A stretch of DNA of 35,418 bases from DAISJD01 sp036821645 (GTDB lineage Bacteria; Pseudomonadota; Alphaproteobacteria; ATCC43930; CGMCC-115725): assembly GCA_036821645.1 (NCBI GenBank), contig DAISJD010000022.1, forward strand, positions 1 through 35,418, written 5' to 3'. The notes under the pieces are model-generated. The model did not search any database and was not told the origin of the DNA. It worked only from the letters and a program-made list of their open reading frames with translations. Positions 25,385 to 32,252 of the stretch are shown here, one piece after another. How positions within the stretch are numbered: position 1 is the first letter of the stretch; each line of letters begins with the position of its first letter. The position numbers and the translations under genes were made by a program.

Positions 25385-25834
25385 ATGAATTTCACGGTTG
25401 AAAAAGATCCACAACCCGCAAAAAATCCAGCGAGATTGTTTAATATAATCTGGGTGAGTGCCTATCTCCTGTTCACGGCCTTGCTGTTGAGCATAAGGGG
25501 GGCGTTGCCGGGGATCTTGATCCTGCGGTGGATATGGAATCTGTCGGCCCCCAATCTCAGAATTACGATCCAAAACGCCGACCATGAAAGCGGGTTATGC
25601 TGGGTTGCCCGCTTGCCGTCAGGAATACTGTGCGATCGGGATTCGGTTTCCATGCTGGAACTCTATGAAGATGGCACAAAAATCGGCCAAGCCCACTGTC
25701 TGCATGACGAGATCCGTCAACATGGTAAGGGCCGTTATTCCCATTGGGGAGATCGTCTCTTTTTTTCTACACCCGATGGCACTGACCCCAATACCAACGG
25801 CCGGACTTATGAATTGGTGGAGCGACGCTGGTGA
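25385..25834 (+). CDS. Small membrane-anchored YSHWG-domain protein
   Basis: This 149-residue protein has no catalytic domain. A short N-terminus is followed by hydrophobic residues ~18-50 (LFNIIWVSAYLLFTALLLSI, then ALPGILILRWIW), consistent with one long or two short membrane segments, and then the YSHWG domain from ~60 to 149: LELYEDGTKIG, CLHDEIRQHGKGRYSHWGD, STPDGTDPNTNGRTY. The ATG at 25385 is preceded by AGGA with six bases spacing, which favours it over an upstream GTG at 25367. The stop overlaps the next gene by 4 bases (GTGA). Because it is essentially domain plus anchor, it may present the domain at the membrane or dock the enzymes encoded beside it. No named family is recognised. 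Confidence 0.75.
   Translation: MNFTVEKDPQPAKNPARLFNIIWVSAYLLFTALLLSIRGALPGILILRWIWNLSAPNLRITIQNADHESGLCWVARLPSGILCDRDSVSMLELYEDGTKIGQAHCLHDEIRQHGKGRYSHWGDRLFFSTPDGTDPNTNGRTYELVERRW
25562..25831 (+). repeat. YSHWG domain, copy 3 (membrane-anchored protein)
   Basis: Residues 60-149 of the small protein contain LELYEDG, IG, CLHDEIR, GKGRYSHWGD, LFFSTPDGTDP and NGRTYEL. This copy is closest to copy 2 and occurs without an enzyme domain, which defines the domain boundaries. Confidence 0.8.
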
Positions 25835-26796
25835 GCGGACAACATAATCTCGATCATACACAGGATCACCCGACCCAAGAACGCTTGAAACCCTTGAATG
25901 ATGCGTTCAAGAATATTTTGTGTTGCCCCGAAACCGGCGCCGTTTTGCGGGAAGAAGCGGGTTTTCTGGTCAGCGATCGTGGGAAGAAATATCCCATCAT
26001 CCGTGGCATCCCTCGCTTCGTCCCTGACGATCAATATGTCGGTTCGTTTAGTTTTGAATGGAACACCCATAACAGAACGCAGTTGGATAGTTTCACCGGA
26101 TCCAGCTCGTCGGAAATCATGCTGACCCAGAAAACGGGCTTGAGACCAGAAGACGTGGCTGGAAAGCGGGTCCTTGACGCGGGCATCGGAGCCGGACGGT
26201 TCAGCGACGTTTTAGTGAAATGGGGGGCGAACGTTGTCGGTGTCGATCTTTCTTTTGCCGTTGAAGCCTCTCATGTCAGCTTCTTAGAGAAATCGAACAT
26301 TCTGGTGGCGCAAGCAGATATCGGGAATCTGCCTTTTGCCGATGAGACGTTCGACATTATCATGTCGATTGGCGTCCTGCATCATACCCCGTCGACGGAA
26401 AAATATTTCAAGGCCCTAGTCCCCAAACTCAAACGCGGTGGTCGTATTTCAATTTGGGTGTATCCAAACGAGGGCGATTATAAGATCCGCAATTATTGGA
26501 TCCCCTTCACCTCTAAAATTCCGCCGAAAGCCTTTTACGATTGGTGCCGATGGTTCGTCCCCATGGCTCATCGCAATAAGGATAATCCCCTCATCGGGTT
26601 TGCCAAACGGATGTTTCCATTCAGCGATCAAGGATTGGGGTTAGAAAACGATATTCTGGATACATTTGACGGCTATTCTCCTACGTTCCATGGCATTCAT
26701 TCCAACGCAGAAGTGATCGGCTGGTTTGAGGATGTCGGTTTAACCTCGGTGACCGCCTTACCGATTACAACCTCCGTTACAGGCATAAAACCTTAG
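25831..26796 (+). CDS. Class I SAM-dependent methyltransferase
   Basis: This is a 321-residue methyltransferase. The N-terminal ~65 residues (ILCCPETGAVLREEAGFLVS ... KKYPIIRGIPRFVP) resemble the Trm112-like zinc-ribbon segment often fused to Methyltransf_11 enzymes, though only one Cys pair is visible. Motif I is RVLDAGIGAGRFSDVLVKWG (113-132), then GVDLS, ADIGNLPFADETFDIIMSIG and VLHHTPSTEKYFKALVPKLK. Relatives often act on sugars or polyketides in glycan clusters. It starts at the GTG at 25831, overlapping the preceding gene by 4 bases, so the two are probably coupled. Unlike its upstream neighbours it has no YSHWG domain. Confidence 0.85.
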   Translation: MSGQHNLDHTQDHPTQERLKPLNDAFKNILCCPETGAVLREEAGFLVSDRGKKYPIIRGIPRFVPDDQYVGSFSFEWNTHNRTQLDSFTGSSSSEIMLTQKTGLRPEDVAGKRVLDAGIGAGRFSDVLVKWGANVVGVDLSFAVEASHVSFLEKSNILVAQADIGNLPFADETFDIIMSIGVLHHTPSTEKYFKALVPKLKRGGRISIWVYPNEGDYKIRNYWIPFTSKIPPKAFYDWCRWFVPMAHRNKDNPLIGFAKRMFPFSDQGLGLENDILDTFDGYSPTFHGIHSNAEVIGWFEDVGLTSVTALPITTSVTGIKP

Positions 26797-26829
26797 ACGT
26801 TAATATTTTTTCCAATAAGGAAATTTATC

Positions 26830-27675
26830 ATGGCATCTACATTTCCCGTTTTCTCGACATCTTGGTCAATTGTAAAATCCGCATGGGGTATGCCGATCAA
26901 GCTGCCATTAAATTCTTCTATTGCAACTTTCTTAATTTTTTGTCTTGTCTATGTAGAATTAAAATTTCAAATTCCAGCAATTCAGAATGGAATTAGTCCG
27001 GGGGTTTTTTCAACTATTAGTATAATTTTTGTATCATCAATTGTTTCGTCTATTTTATCAGGATCTTTTTACAGAAAAAAACAAAATAGTAATAAAGATA
27101 TATATATTAAAAATATTTTCCTATCCATTTTATTACCGACATCCGCTGCAACATTCTTTTCATTATTTAATATCCTTATCAAGAACGATTTTTTTGGATT
27201 TTTTCTTGGATTTATTCTTTTTGTAGCTGTTTTTATATTGCAATTATCTTGGTTTTATTTCTTCATGCGTTTGTTGAATTATTTTGTAAAAGCAAGTGCC
27301 GGAGTTAGAAATATTTCAATAAAAAATAGCTTTCAACAATCTAATGGTTTTTTTCTAAGGACAATATTTTGTCTTTTTACTTCATATATCATGTTTTTAA
27401 TAACAATGATTGTGCCGATAATTTTTATTGTAATCTACAAAACGGCGACCGTAAATGTCCCAATGTTTCTTAGTGGATTTCTAACATTCAGTATCAAAGA
27501 TAAAATGAACCATGAGGTTTTGATAAAACTTGATTTAATAGATACGGCCCTAATATGCCTTTTTTTCTTATTTGTATCCTCATTTTTTTCATCCTTTTGT
27601 ACAATAATAACAATTTGTCTTGATAAAATAAAATCACCGGACAAAGACCTGACTTACACAAATCCAATGGAATAA
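26830..27675 (+). CDS. AT-rich polytopic membrane protein of unknown function
   Basis: The 281-residue product has about six hydrophobic segments: near SIATFLIFCLVYVEL (~32-46), VFSTISIIFVSSIVSSILSG (59-78), a pair around FFSLFNI and FFGFFLGFILFVAVFIL, then IFCLFTSYIMFLITMIVPII, and ALICLFFLFVSSFFSSF near the end. Loops are Lys/Asn-rich. I recognise no family; it could be a transporter-like or glycan-associated membrane protein. TAAGGA eight bases before the ATG at 26830 supports the start. Base composition is far more AT-rich than the housekeeping genes, and codons ending in A or T dominate, which suggests horizontal acquisition. It lies 33 bases after the methyltransferase on the same strand. 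Confidence 0.6.
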   Translation: MASTFPVFSTSWSIVKSAWGMPIKLPLNSSIATFLIFCLVYVELKFQIPAIQNGISPGVFSTISIIFVSSIVSSILSGSFYRKKQNSNKDIYIKNIFLSILLPTSAATFFSLFNILIKNDFFGFFLGFILFVAVFILQLSWFYFFMRLLNYFVKASAGVRNISIKNSFQQSNGFFLRTIFCLFTSYIMFLITMIVPIIFIVIYKTATVNVPMFLSGFLTFSIKDKMNHEVLIKLDLIDTALICLFFLFVSSFFSSFCTIITICLDKIKSPDKDLTYTNPME

Positions 27676-28006
27676 CTTCGTTTGCGCATCCCTCAATGTT
27701 CCATGCCCGGCCTCATAGTCAAAACTCAGAGACTGGGCATTAAAAATAACGCATCGTAAATCTAATCACTCTTTAATCTTGTCTATTCTTAAGTTAAGGA
27801 AAAAAATTAATGGTTACTCTCAAGAATCATCGCACAAAAATCATAAATTCCGCTCAGTCATTAAAAAAATCAAGCTCGCTTGTATTTAAAATTAATAGCT
27901 TAAAAAAAATAAATAAATATTATTTTTTTTATTTTCTTTATTTCTATTACTTCATATTCATTAATATCATTATTTTTTTACTTTATTAATATTTCTTCAT
28001 GATATA
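27676..28006. other. Very AT-rich intergenic stretch
   Basis: This 330-base gap has long A and T runs and contains one possible small ORF (27810-27989). I see no RNA gene, clear terminator or insertion-sequence end. Such sequence may be a target for silencing by xenogeneic DNA-binding proteins, but that is inference. Confidence 0.5.
27810..27989 (+). CDS. Possible 59-residue small membrane protein
   Basis: An ATG at 27810 with AAGGA nine bases upstream opens a 59-residue frame. Its N-terminal half is basic (VTLKNHRTKIINSAQSLKKS) and its C-terminal half is a Tyr/Phe/Ile-rich hydrophobic stretch that could span the membrane. The ribosome-binding site argues for a real gene. Against it, poly-T tracts encode Phe/Leu/Ile stretches by chance in such AT-rich DNA. 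No family is recognised. Confidence 0.25.
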   Translation: MVTLKNHRTKIINSAQSLKKSSSLVFKINSLKKINKYYFFYFLYFYYFIFINIIIFLLY

Positions 28007-28213
28007 ATGATGCTTTATATTAATTATCAGAAAGTCTACACGACCGCTTTAGCAGTATCTATTTTTGATTTAATCTATGATCAAAAATCTATTAATGAAT
28101 TTAATACAATCTCAATAATTTCTCTTTCACTCTCACTGCTTATCGGGAAATATTTCTATGCCTGTTTAGGTACGACTATCTTTCCGCGTCTTCTAACCAT
28201 CAAAAAAAAATGA
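28007..28213 (+). CDS. Possible 68-residue small hydrophobic protein
   Basis: This frame encodes MLYINYQKVYTTALAVSIFD and a hydrophobic segment (IISLSLSLLIGKYFYACLG) with a Lys-rich end. It has no visible ribosome-binding site and no recognised family. Its stop overlaps the next start by 4 bases (ATGA), which would couple translation to the gene at 28210, itself lacking a Shine-Dalgarno. The overlap may be coincidental. Confidence 0.25.
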   Translation: MMLYINYQKVYTTALAVSIFDLIYDQKSINEFNTISIISLSLSLLIGKYFYACLGTTIFPRLLTIKKK

Positions 28214-28827
28214 TCCTATCTCCAATCCCGCCCCATGATCTAGACCAGATCCTCGCGACATATCGCAACGCCTTGCCAGACGACGGTATCGGCCGCACGG
28301 TATTCGACCGGATCGCAGCCACCCGTCATGAAACCGATCGGCCAAGTGCGGACGATCATCGGGCCGCCGTCCAGCTTGCAGCCACCTTCGGTATGCAGCC
28401 TCTCGATGAGGAGCCGCAGCAGGCTTTTTCATGGGACGGAGCCTGTGTCCGCACCAAAAGCGAGGCGGCTGTCTTGATTCACGAGGTCGCCCATTTTCAA
28501 TTGGCGTTCGGCCCGCGACGGTTCACGCCGGATTTTGGGTTGGGTGCCGGTCCTGAAACCGGGCTGATCGCGCGGGCCGAGGCCGCCCGCGTGATCGACG
28601 ATCAAGACCGCGAAGAAGAAGAACAGATGGCTTCACTCCTCGGCATTCTGTGGGAGGTCGCCCTAGGTCAAGCCGGGATCCTCGCCTTTCTCGAACAAAA
28701 CTGGCTGGAAGGGGCCGGGCGGCGCAGTACGGCGGCATTTTTCATCGGCATCTTGGGACGCTTGCAGTCCCTCGGACTGATCGATGACAACGGCACGCCC
28801 CTTCTCGCCGTTCGGATATCATCCTAA
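28210..28827 (+). CDS. Uncharacterised HExxH protein, distantly EpmC-like
   Basis: This 205-residue protein is back at the high GC content of the core genome. It has an HExxH motif, AAVLIHEVAHFQLAFGPRRF (residues 87-106, HEVAH at 91-95), followed by TPDFGLGAGPETG and an acidic stretch, EEEEQMASLLGILWEVALGQ. The order HE-x-AH, then RR, then DFG, then acidic residues recalls EpmC (elongation factor P hydroxylase, DUF462), where such residues bind iron. A zinc peptidase is the other reading. No signal peptide is visible, so it should be cytoplasmic. The start at 28210 has no ribosome-binding site. Its 3' end overlaps the convergent aldolase-like gene by 9 bases. Confidence 0.7.
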   Translation: MILSPIPPHDLDQILATYRNALPDDGIGRTVFDRIAATRHETDRPSADDHRAAVQLAATFGMQPLDEEPQQAFSWDGACVRTKSEAAVLIHEVAHFQLAFGPRRFTPDFGLGAGPETGLIARAEAARVIDDQDREEEEQMASLLGILWEVALGQAGILAFLEQNWLEGAGRRSTAAFFIGILGRLQSLGLIDDNGTPLLAVRISS

Positions 28828-29454
28828 GGCGGCTTCGACAGCCCCCCGTCCCGCAATCGACCGTATCATCGCCGTCATCCCAACCCAATCCTTTGTCAGA
28901 CCGTGTGGTGCTAAGGTAAGTGCGTCGATTGCGACCATCGGCACATTTGGCATAGCAAGGTAATGGGCGATATCATCCGGGGTAAGACCGCCGACGGGGC
29001 AAAAGGCGATCCCCTTGAACGTCTCGGCAAAGGCGGCCAGCAACCGTGGACCGCCAATCGCGGCGGCCGGGAAAAGTCGCAAGAAGACAAACCCCATTTC
29101 CCGCGCCTGCATCACCTCAGAGGCGGTTTGCACCCCTGGAAAAAACGGCACCCGCGACGCAAGCCCCGCAGAAGCCAGATCCGGCGTCAGGCCGGGACTG
29201 GACAGAAACTTGGCCCCGGCATTGCGCGCATCGGTCACATCATAACCGCGCAAAATCATCCCGGCCCCAACCGTCATCATGGGCAGATGACGGGCGATCG
29301 CCTCAATCGCGGCCAAGGCATAGGGTGTGTGGAGATTAACCTCGATCGTCGAAAGGCCCCCTTCCAGAAGAGCTTCGGCCATAGGCAGCACATCGTCCAA
29401 TTCCGCCACGGTCACAATCGGCATGAAACGCACACGATCGAACAAATGGGTCAT
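28819..29454 (-). CDS. KDPG-aldolase-family protein lacking the Schiff-base lysine
   Basis: The 211-residue protein follows KDPG/KHG aldolase (Eda) throughout: PIVTVAELDDVLPMAEALLE, GGLSTIEVNLHTPYALAAIE with general base E38, VGAGMI, FLSSPGL, PFFPGVQTASEV and FCPVGGLTPDDIAHYL. At the catalytic position the usual KFFPAE-type motif reads LRLFPAAAIGG, so Schiff-base Lys is R126 (codon CGA); PTGG is PVGG. Class I aldol cleavage through an imine therefore appears impossible, though the fold is intact. It may bind a sugar acid or catalyse a Lys-independent step. It is the last gene of a minus-strand run after histidine ammonia-lyase and a 2-hydroxyacid dehydrogenase, with a 43-base gap from the latter. 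Confidence 0.85.
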   Translation of the reverse strand: MTHLFDRVRFMPIVTVAELDDVLPMAEALLEGGLSTIEVNLHTPYALAAIEAIARHLPMMTVGAGMILRGYDVTDARNAGAKFLSSPGLTPDLASAGLASRVPFFPGVQTASEVMQAREMGFVFLRLFPAAAIGGPRLLAAFAETFKGIAFCPVGGLTPDDIAHYLAMPNVPMVAIDALTLAPHGLTKDWVGMTAMIRSIAGRGAVEAALG

Positions 29455-29497
29455 GGCTCATCCTTTCAAGGGCACGCGATCGATAGACGATCCCTTA

Positions 29498-30433
29498 TCA
29501 AACGGGGGTCAGCAAGGGCCGCCCGCCGAAATGGGCCGCCAGATTATCGATAACGAGTTGTCCCATGGCCGCCCGCGTCTCAACCGTGGCACTGCCAGCG
29601 TGGGGCTGCAACACGACCGTGTCGCAGGAAAACAGGATCTCGGGCACATGAGGTTCATGCTCGAACACGTCGAGCCCGGCACCGGCGATGATCTTCTGCG
29701 TCAGTGCTGCGACCAGGGCCTGTTCATCGACGACGGGACCGCGCGCCACATTGATCAAGACACCCGTCGGCCCCAAGGCGTCGAGGATCTCGGCATTGAT
29801 GAGATGATGGGTTTCGCGCGATAAGGGGCAGATGACCACGAGAAAATCGGCTTCTTGCGCCAGTTTTTTCAGATCCGGCTCATAAGCATAGGCAAGATCC
29901 GGTTTCGGACGGGGTCCGTGCCAGGAAACCGTCATACCGCAGGCAAGGACCCGGCGTGCGATCGCCTGACCGATCCGACCCATGCCGACAATGCCGCAGC
30001 GCTTGCCCGTGATCGAACGTCCGAGGGCAAAGCGTTGGTGCGGCCATTGGCCGGACCGCACGAACCGATCCATCAGGCTGATCTGGCGGCTTGTATCCAA
30101 GATCAACCCCAAGGCCAGATCCGCCACATCCTCGGTCAGAACATCGGGCGTATTGGTGACGGGAATCCCCCGTGCCCGCGCCGCCCCGACATCGACCGAA
30201 TCATAACCGACGCCGAAATTGCTGATAATTTCCGTTTTCGGCAGCGCATCCATCAAGGCCGCATCGGCACCGCAAAAGGCCGATGTGACGAGCCCCCGGA
30301 TCCGCCCGCCCAACGGTGCCAAAAACGCCGCCCGGTCAACCGCCTCCCACAGTCGATGGACGGTATAGGCGGCCTCCAATCCCTGAAGCGTCCCGGCCGG
30401 CAGGGGGCCCGTCGCCACAATTTCGATCTTCAT
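29498..30433 (-). CDS. D-isomer-specific 2-hydroxyacid dehydrogenase
   Basis: This 311-residue NAD(P)-dependent enzyme reduces a 2-keto acid such as glyoxylate, hydroxypyruvate or 2-ketogluconate. It shows SNFGVGYDSVDVGAARARGI, the dinucleotide-binding CGIVGMGRIGQAIARRV (GMGRIG at ~150-155) and the catalytic triad Arg in LINVARGPVVDE (R231), Glu in DVFEHEP (E260) and His in LQPHAGSAT (H278). After the Rossmann beta2 strand, WHGPRPK is basic, which would favour NADPH over NADH. I start at the ATG at 30433 because GGAGAGG lies upstream and the domain begins there; an ATG at 30451 would add six residues. It lies between the ammonia-lyase and the aldolase-like gene, so a shared pathway is plausible. 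Confidence 0.9.
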   Translation of the reverse strand: MKIEIVATGPLPAGTLQGLEAAYTVHRLWEAVDRAAFLAPLGGRIRGLVTSAFCGADAALMDALPKTEIISNFGVGYDSVDVGAARARGIPVTNTPDVLTEDVADLALGLILDTSRQISLMDRFVRSGQWPHQRFALGRSITGKRCGIVGMGRIGQAIARRVLACGMTVSWHGPRPKPDLAYAYEPDLKKLAQEADFLVVICPLSRETHHLINAEILDALGPTGVLINVARGPVVDEQALVAALTQKIIAGAGLDVFEHEPHVPEILFSCDTVVLQPHAGSATVETRAAMGQLVIDNLAAHFGGRPLLTPV

Positions 30434-30457
30434 GCTGGCTTGCCTCTCCATCGCGGC

Positions 30458-31999
30458 TTAAAGACTAGACGGCACGAGGCCTGGAACGAAGGACAAGAAC
30501 GCACCCGCCTCGACCAGTGCCGTAATGGCGGCCATATCGCCCGACATGATCCGATCCTGTTCCAAAAACGCCGCTCGCGCCCGGATCAGGCCCATCGCGG
30601 TGCCGAGCGCCGGACTGGTCGCCAGGGGTTTGCGAAAATCGATCCCCTGGGCGGCCGCCAAGAGTTCAACGGCAACGATCCCGGCGACATTGGTTGCCAT
30701 CGCCCCCACCCGGCGCGCCCCATGGGTTGCCATACTGACGTGATCTTCCTGGTTGGCGGAGGTCGGCATCGAATCGACCGAGGCCGGGTGGGCCATTTGC
30801 TTCGTCTCCGACGCCAGGGCTGCCGCCGTGACCTGGGCGATCATGAACCCGGAATTCAACCCCGGTTGCGCCACGAGAAAGGCGGGCAGCCCACTCATAT
30901 GCGCATCGACCAGCAAGGCGATGCGCCGCTCGGACAAGGCACCGATTTCCGAGACGGCAATCGCCAGGGCATCTGCCGCAAACGCCACGGGTTCGGCGTG
31001 GAAATTACCGCCGGAAACGATTTCCGGATGCCCCGACGCCCCATCGCGAAACACAAGCGGGTTATCCGACACGCCATTGGCCTCGATTGCGAGGACGGAT
31101 GCCGCGTACCCGATCAGGTCGAGACAGGCCCCCATCACTTGCGGTTGACAGCGCAGGCTGTACGGATCCTGCACCCGCCCGCAATCCAGATGGGAGAGGC
31201 GAATGGCGCTGCCTTCCATCAAACGCCCAAGAGCGTCTGCGACCGCGATCTGACCTTTTTGCCCACGCACGGCGTGAATGCGGGCCTGAAACGGCACATC
31301 ACTGCCGAGCATAGCGTCACCGGACAAGGCCCCCGCCACCAAGGCCGCCGCAAAATCATGTTCGACCGCAAACAACCCGGCAAGGGCCAGGGCGGTCGAA
31401 ACCTGGGTCCCGTTCAACAGGGCCAGCCCCTCTTTGGCGGCAAGCGTGATCGGGGCGAGGCCGGCCGCCGCCAAAGCCTCGGCGCTGGCACGACGTTCGC
31501 CCCCCACCAGAATCTCGCCCTCGCCGATGAGCGCAAGCGACAGATGGGCCAAGGGGGCAAGATCGCCCGATGCCCCGACAGACCCCTGGGCCGGAATGGC
31601 GGGCATCAGATCGTGATTGACGAGTTGGATCAGCAATTCCAGGGTTTGACGCCGGACCCCCGAATGGCCGAGGGCCAAGCTATTGATCTTTAAAATTAAA
31701 ATCAGGCGAATGACCCGGACGTCCAACAAGGGGCCAAAGCCCGCCGCATGGGAGAGAACCAGATTGCGCTGCAAGGTACTGACCGCATCGGGGGCGATTC
31801 TGGCGCTGGCCAAACTGCCGAACCCGGTATTCACCCCATAAGTCGCCCGACCGGATGCCAAGACGGCCTCGACCGCCCCTGCGGCCGCCTCAACCGCCGT
31901 CCACGCCGCATCCTCAAGCCGGATCGCCTGCTTGCCGAGATAAAGGGCACGCAGATCGGCCAAGGTGAGATGTCCAGGCGTCAGGGTGAATGGCTGCAT
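30458..31999 (-). CDS. hutH: Histidine ammonia-lyase
   Basis: HutH deaminates L-histidine to urocanate. The 513-residue protein has the MIO-forming triad A143-S144-G145 in GSVGASGDLAPLAHLSLALI, the tyrosine of TYGVNTGFGSLASA (Y54), NLVLSHAAGFG with the Ser-His pair typical of histidine rather than tyrosine or phenylalanine lyases, and NQEDHVSMATHGARR whose Glu is also characteristic of histidine lyases. Length and motifs are normal. No other hut genes (hutU, hutI, hutG) are next to it; instead a dehydrogenase and an aldolase-like gene follow on the same strand. The ATG at 31999-31997 is preceded by GGATCC only, so the ribosome-binding site is weak. Confidence 0.9.
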   Translation of the reverse strand: MQPFTLTPGHLTLADLRALYLGKQAIRLEDAAWTAVEAAAGAVEAVLASGRATYGVNTGFGSLASARIAPDAVSTLQRNLVLSHAAGFGPLLDVRVIRLILILKINSLALGHSGVRRQTLELLIQLVNHDLMPAIPAQGSVGASGDLAPLAHLSLALIGEGEILVGGERRASAEALAAAGLAPITLAAKEGLALLNGTQVSTALALAGLFAVEHDFAAALVAGALSGDAMLGSDVPFQARIHAVRGQKGQIAVADALGRLMEGSAIRLSHLDCGRVQDPYSLRCQPQVMGACLDLIGYAASVLAIEANGVSDNPLVFRDGASGHPEIVSGGNFHAEPVAFAADALAIAVSEIGALSERRIALLVDAHMSGLPAFLVAQPGLNSGFMIAQVTAAALASETKQMAHPASVDSMPTSANQEDHVSMATHGARRVGAMATNVAGIVAVELLAAAQGIDFRKPLATSPALGTAMGLIRARAAFLEQDRIMSGDMAAITALVEAGAFLSFVPGLVPSSL

Positions 32000-32252
32000 G
32001 GTCGAGGATCCTTCGTGAGTGCCCAGCTTTGCCGCTTTTTTAGGCGTGCGATCTGTTTATGCCATGATGAACCCCACGTCCAGAGCCCGGCGTGAAATTT
32101 TTATCGACCACCCTGATGGATATCAAGGGCAGGGCCCGGAAAGTGATTGTACCAAAATTGACGACAGTATAAGTTCAAGGATCCTTTACGAGGATAAAAG
32201 TATTTATTAGTAATAATGTCAAAATTTTCACAAAATTATTAATTATTTTAAA

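Noticed and set aside
29855..31693. A 612-codon frame antisense to the dehydrogenase and hutH
   Set aside because: The sense strand carries complete enzymes with all catalytic motifs. The antisense product is low in hydrophobic order and rich in Arg, Gly and Gln.
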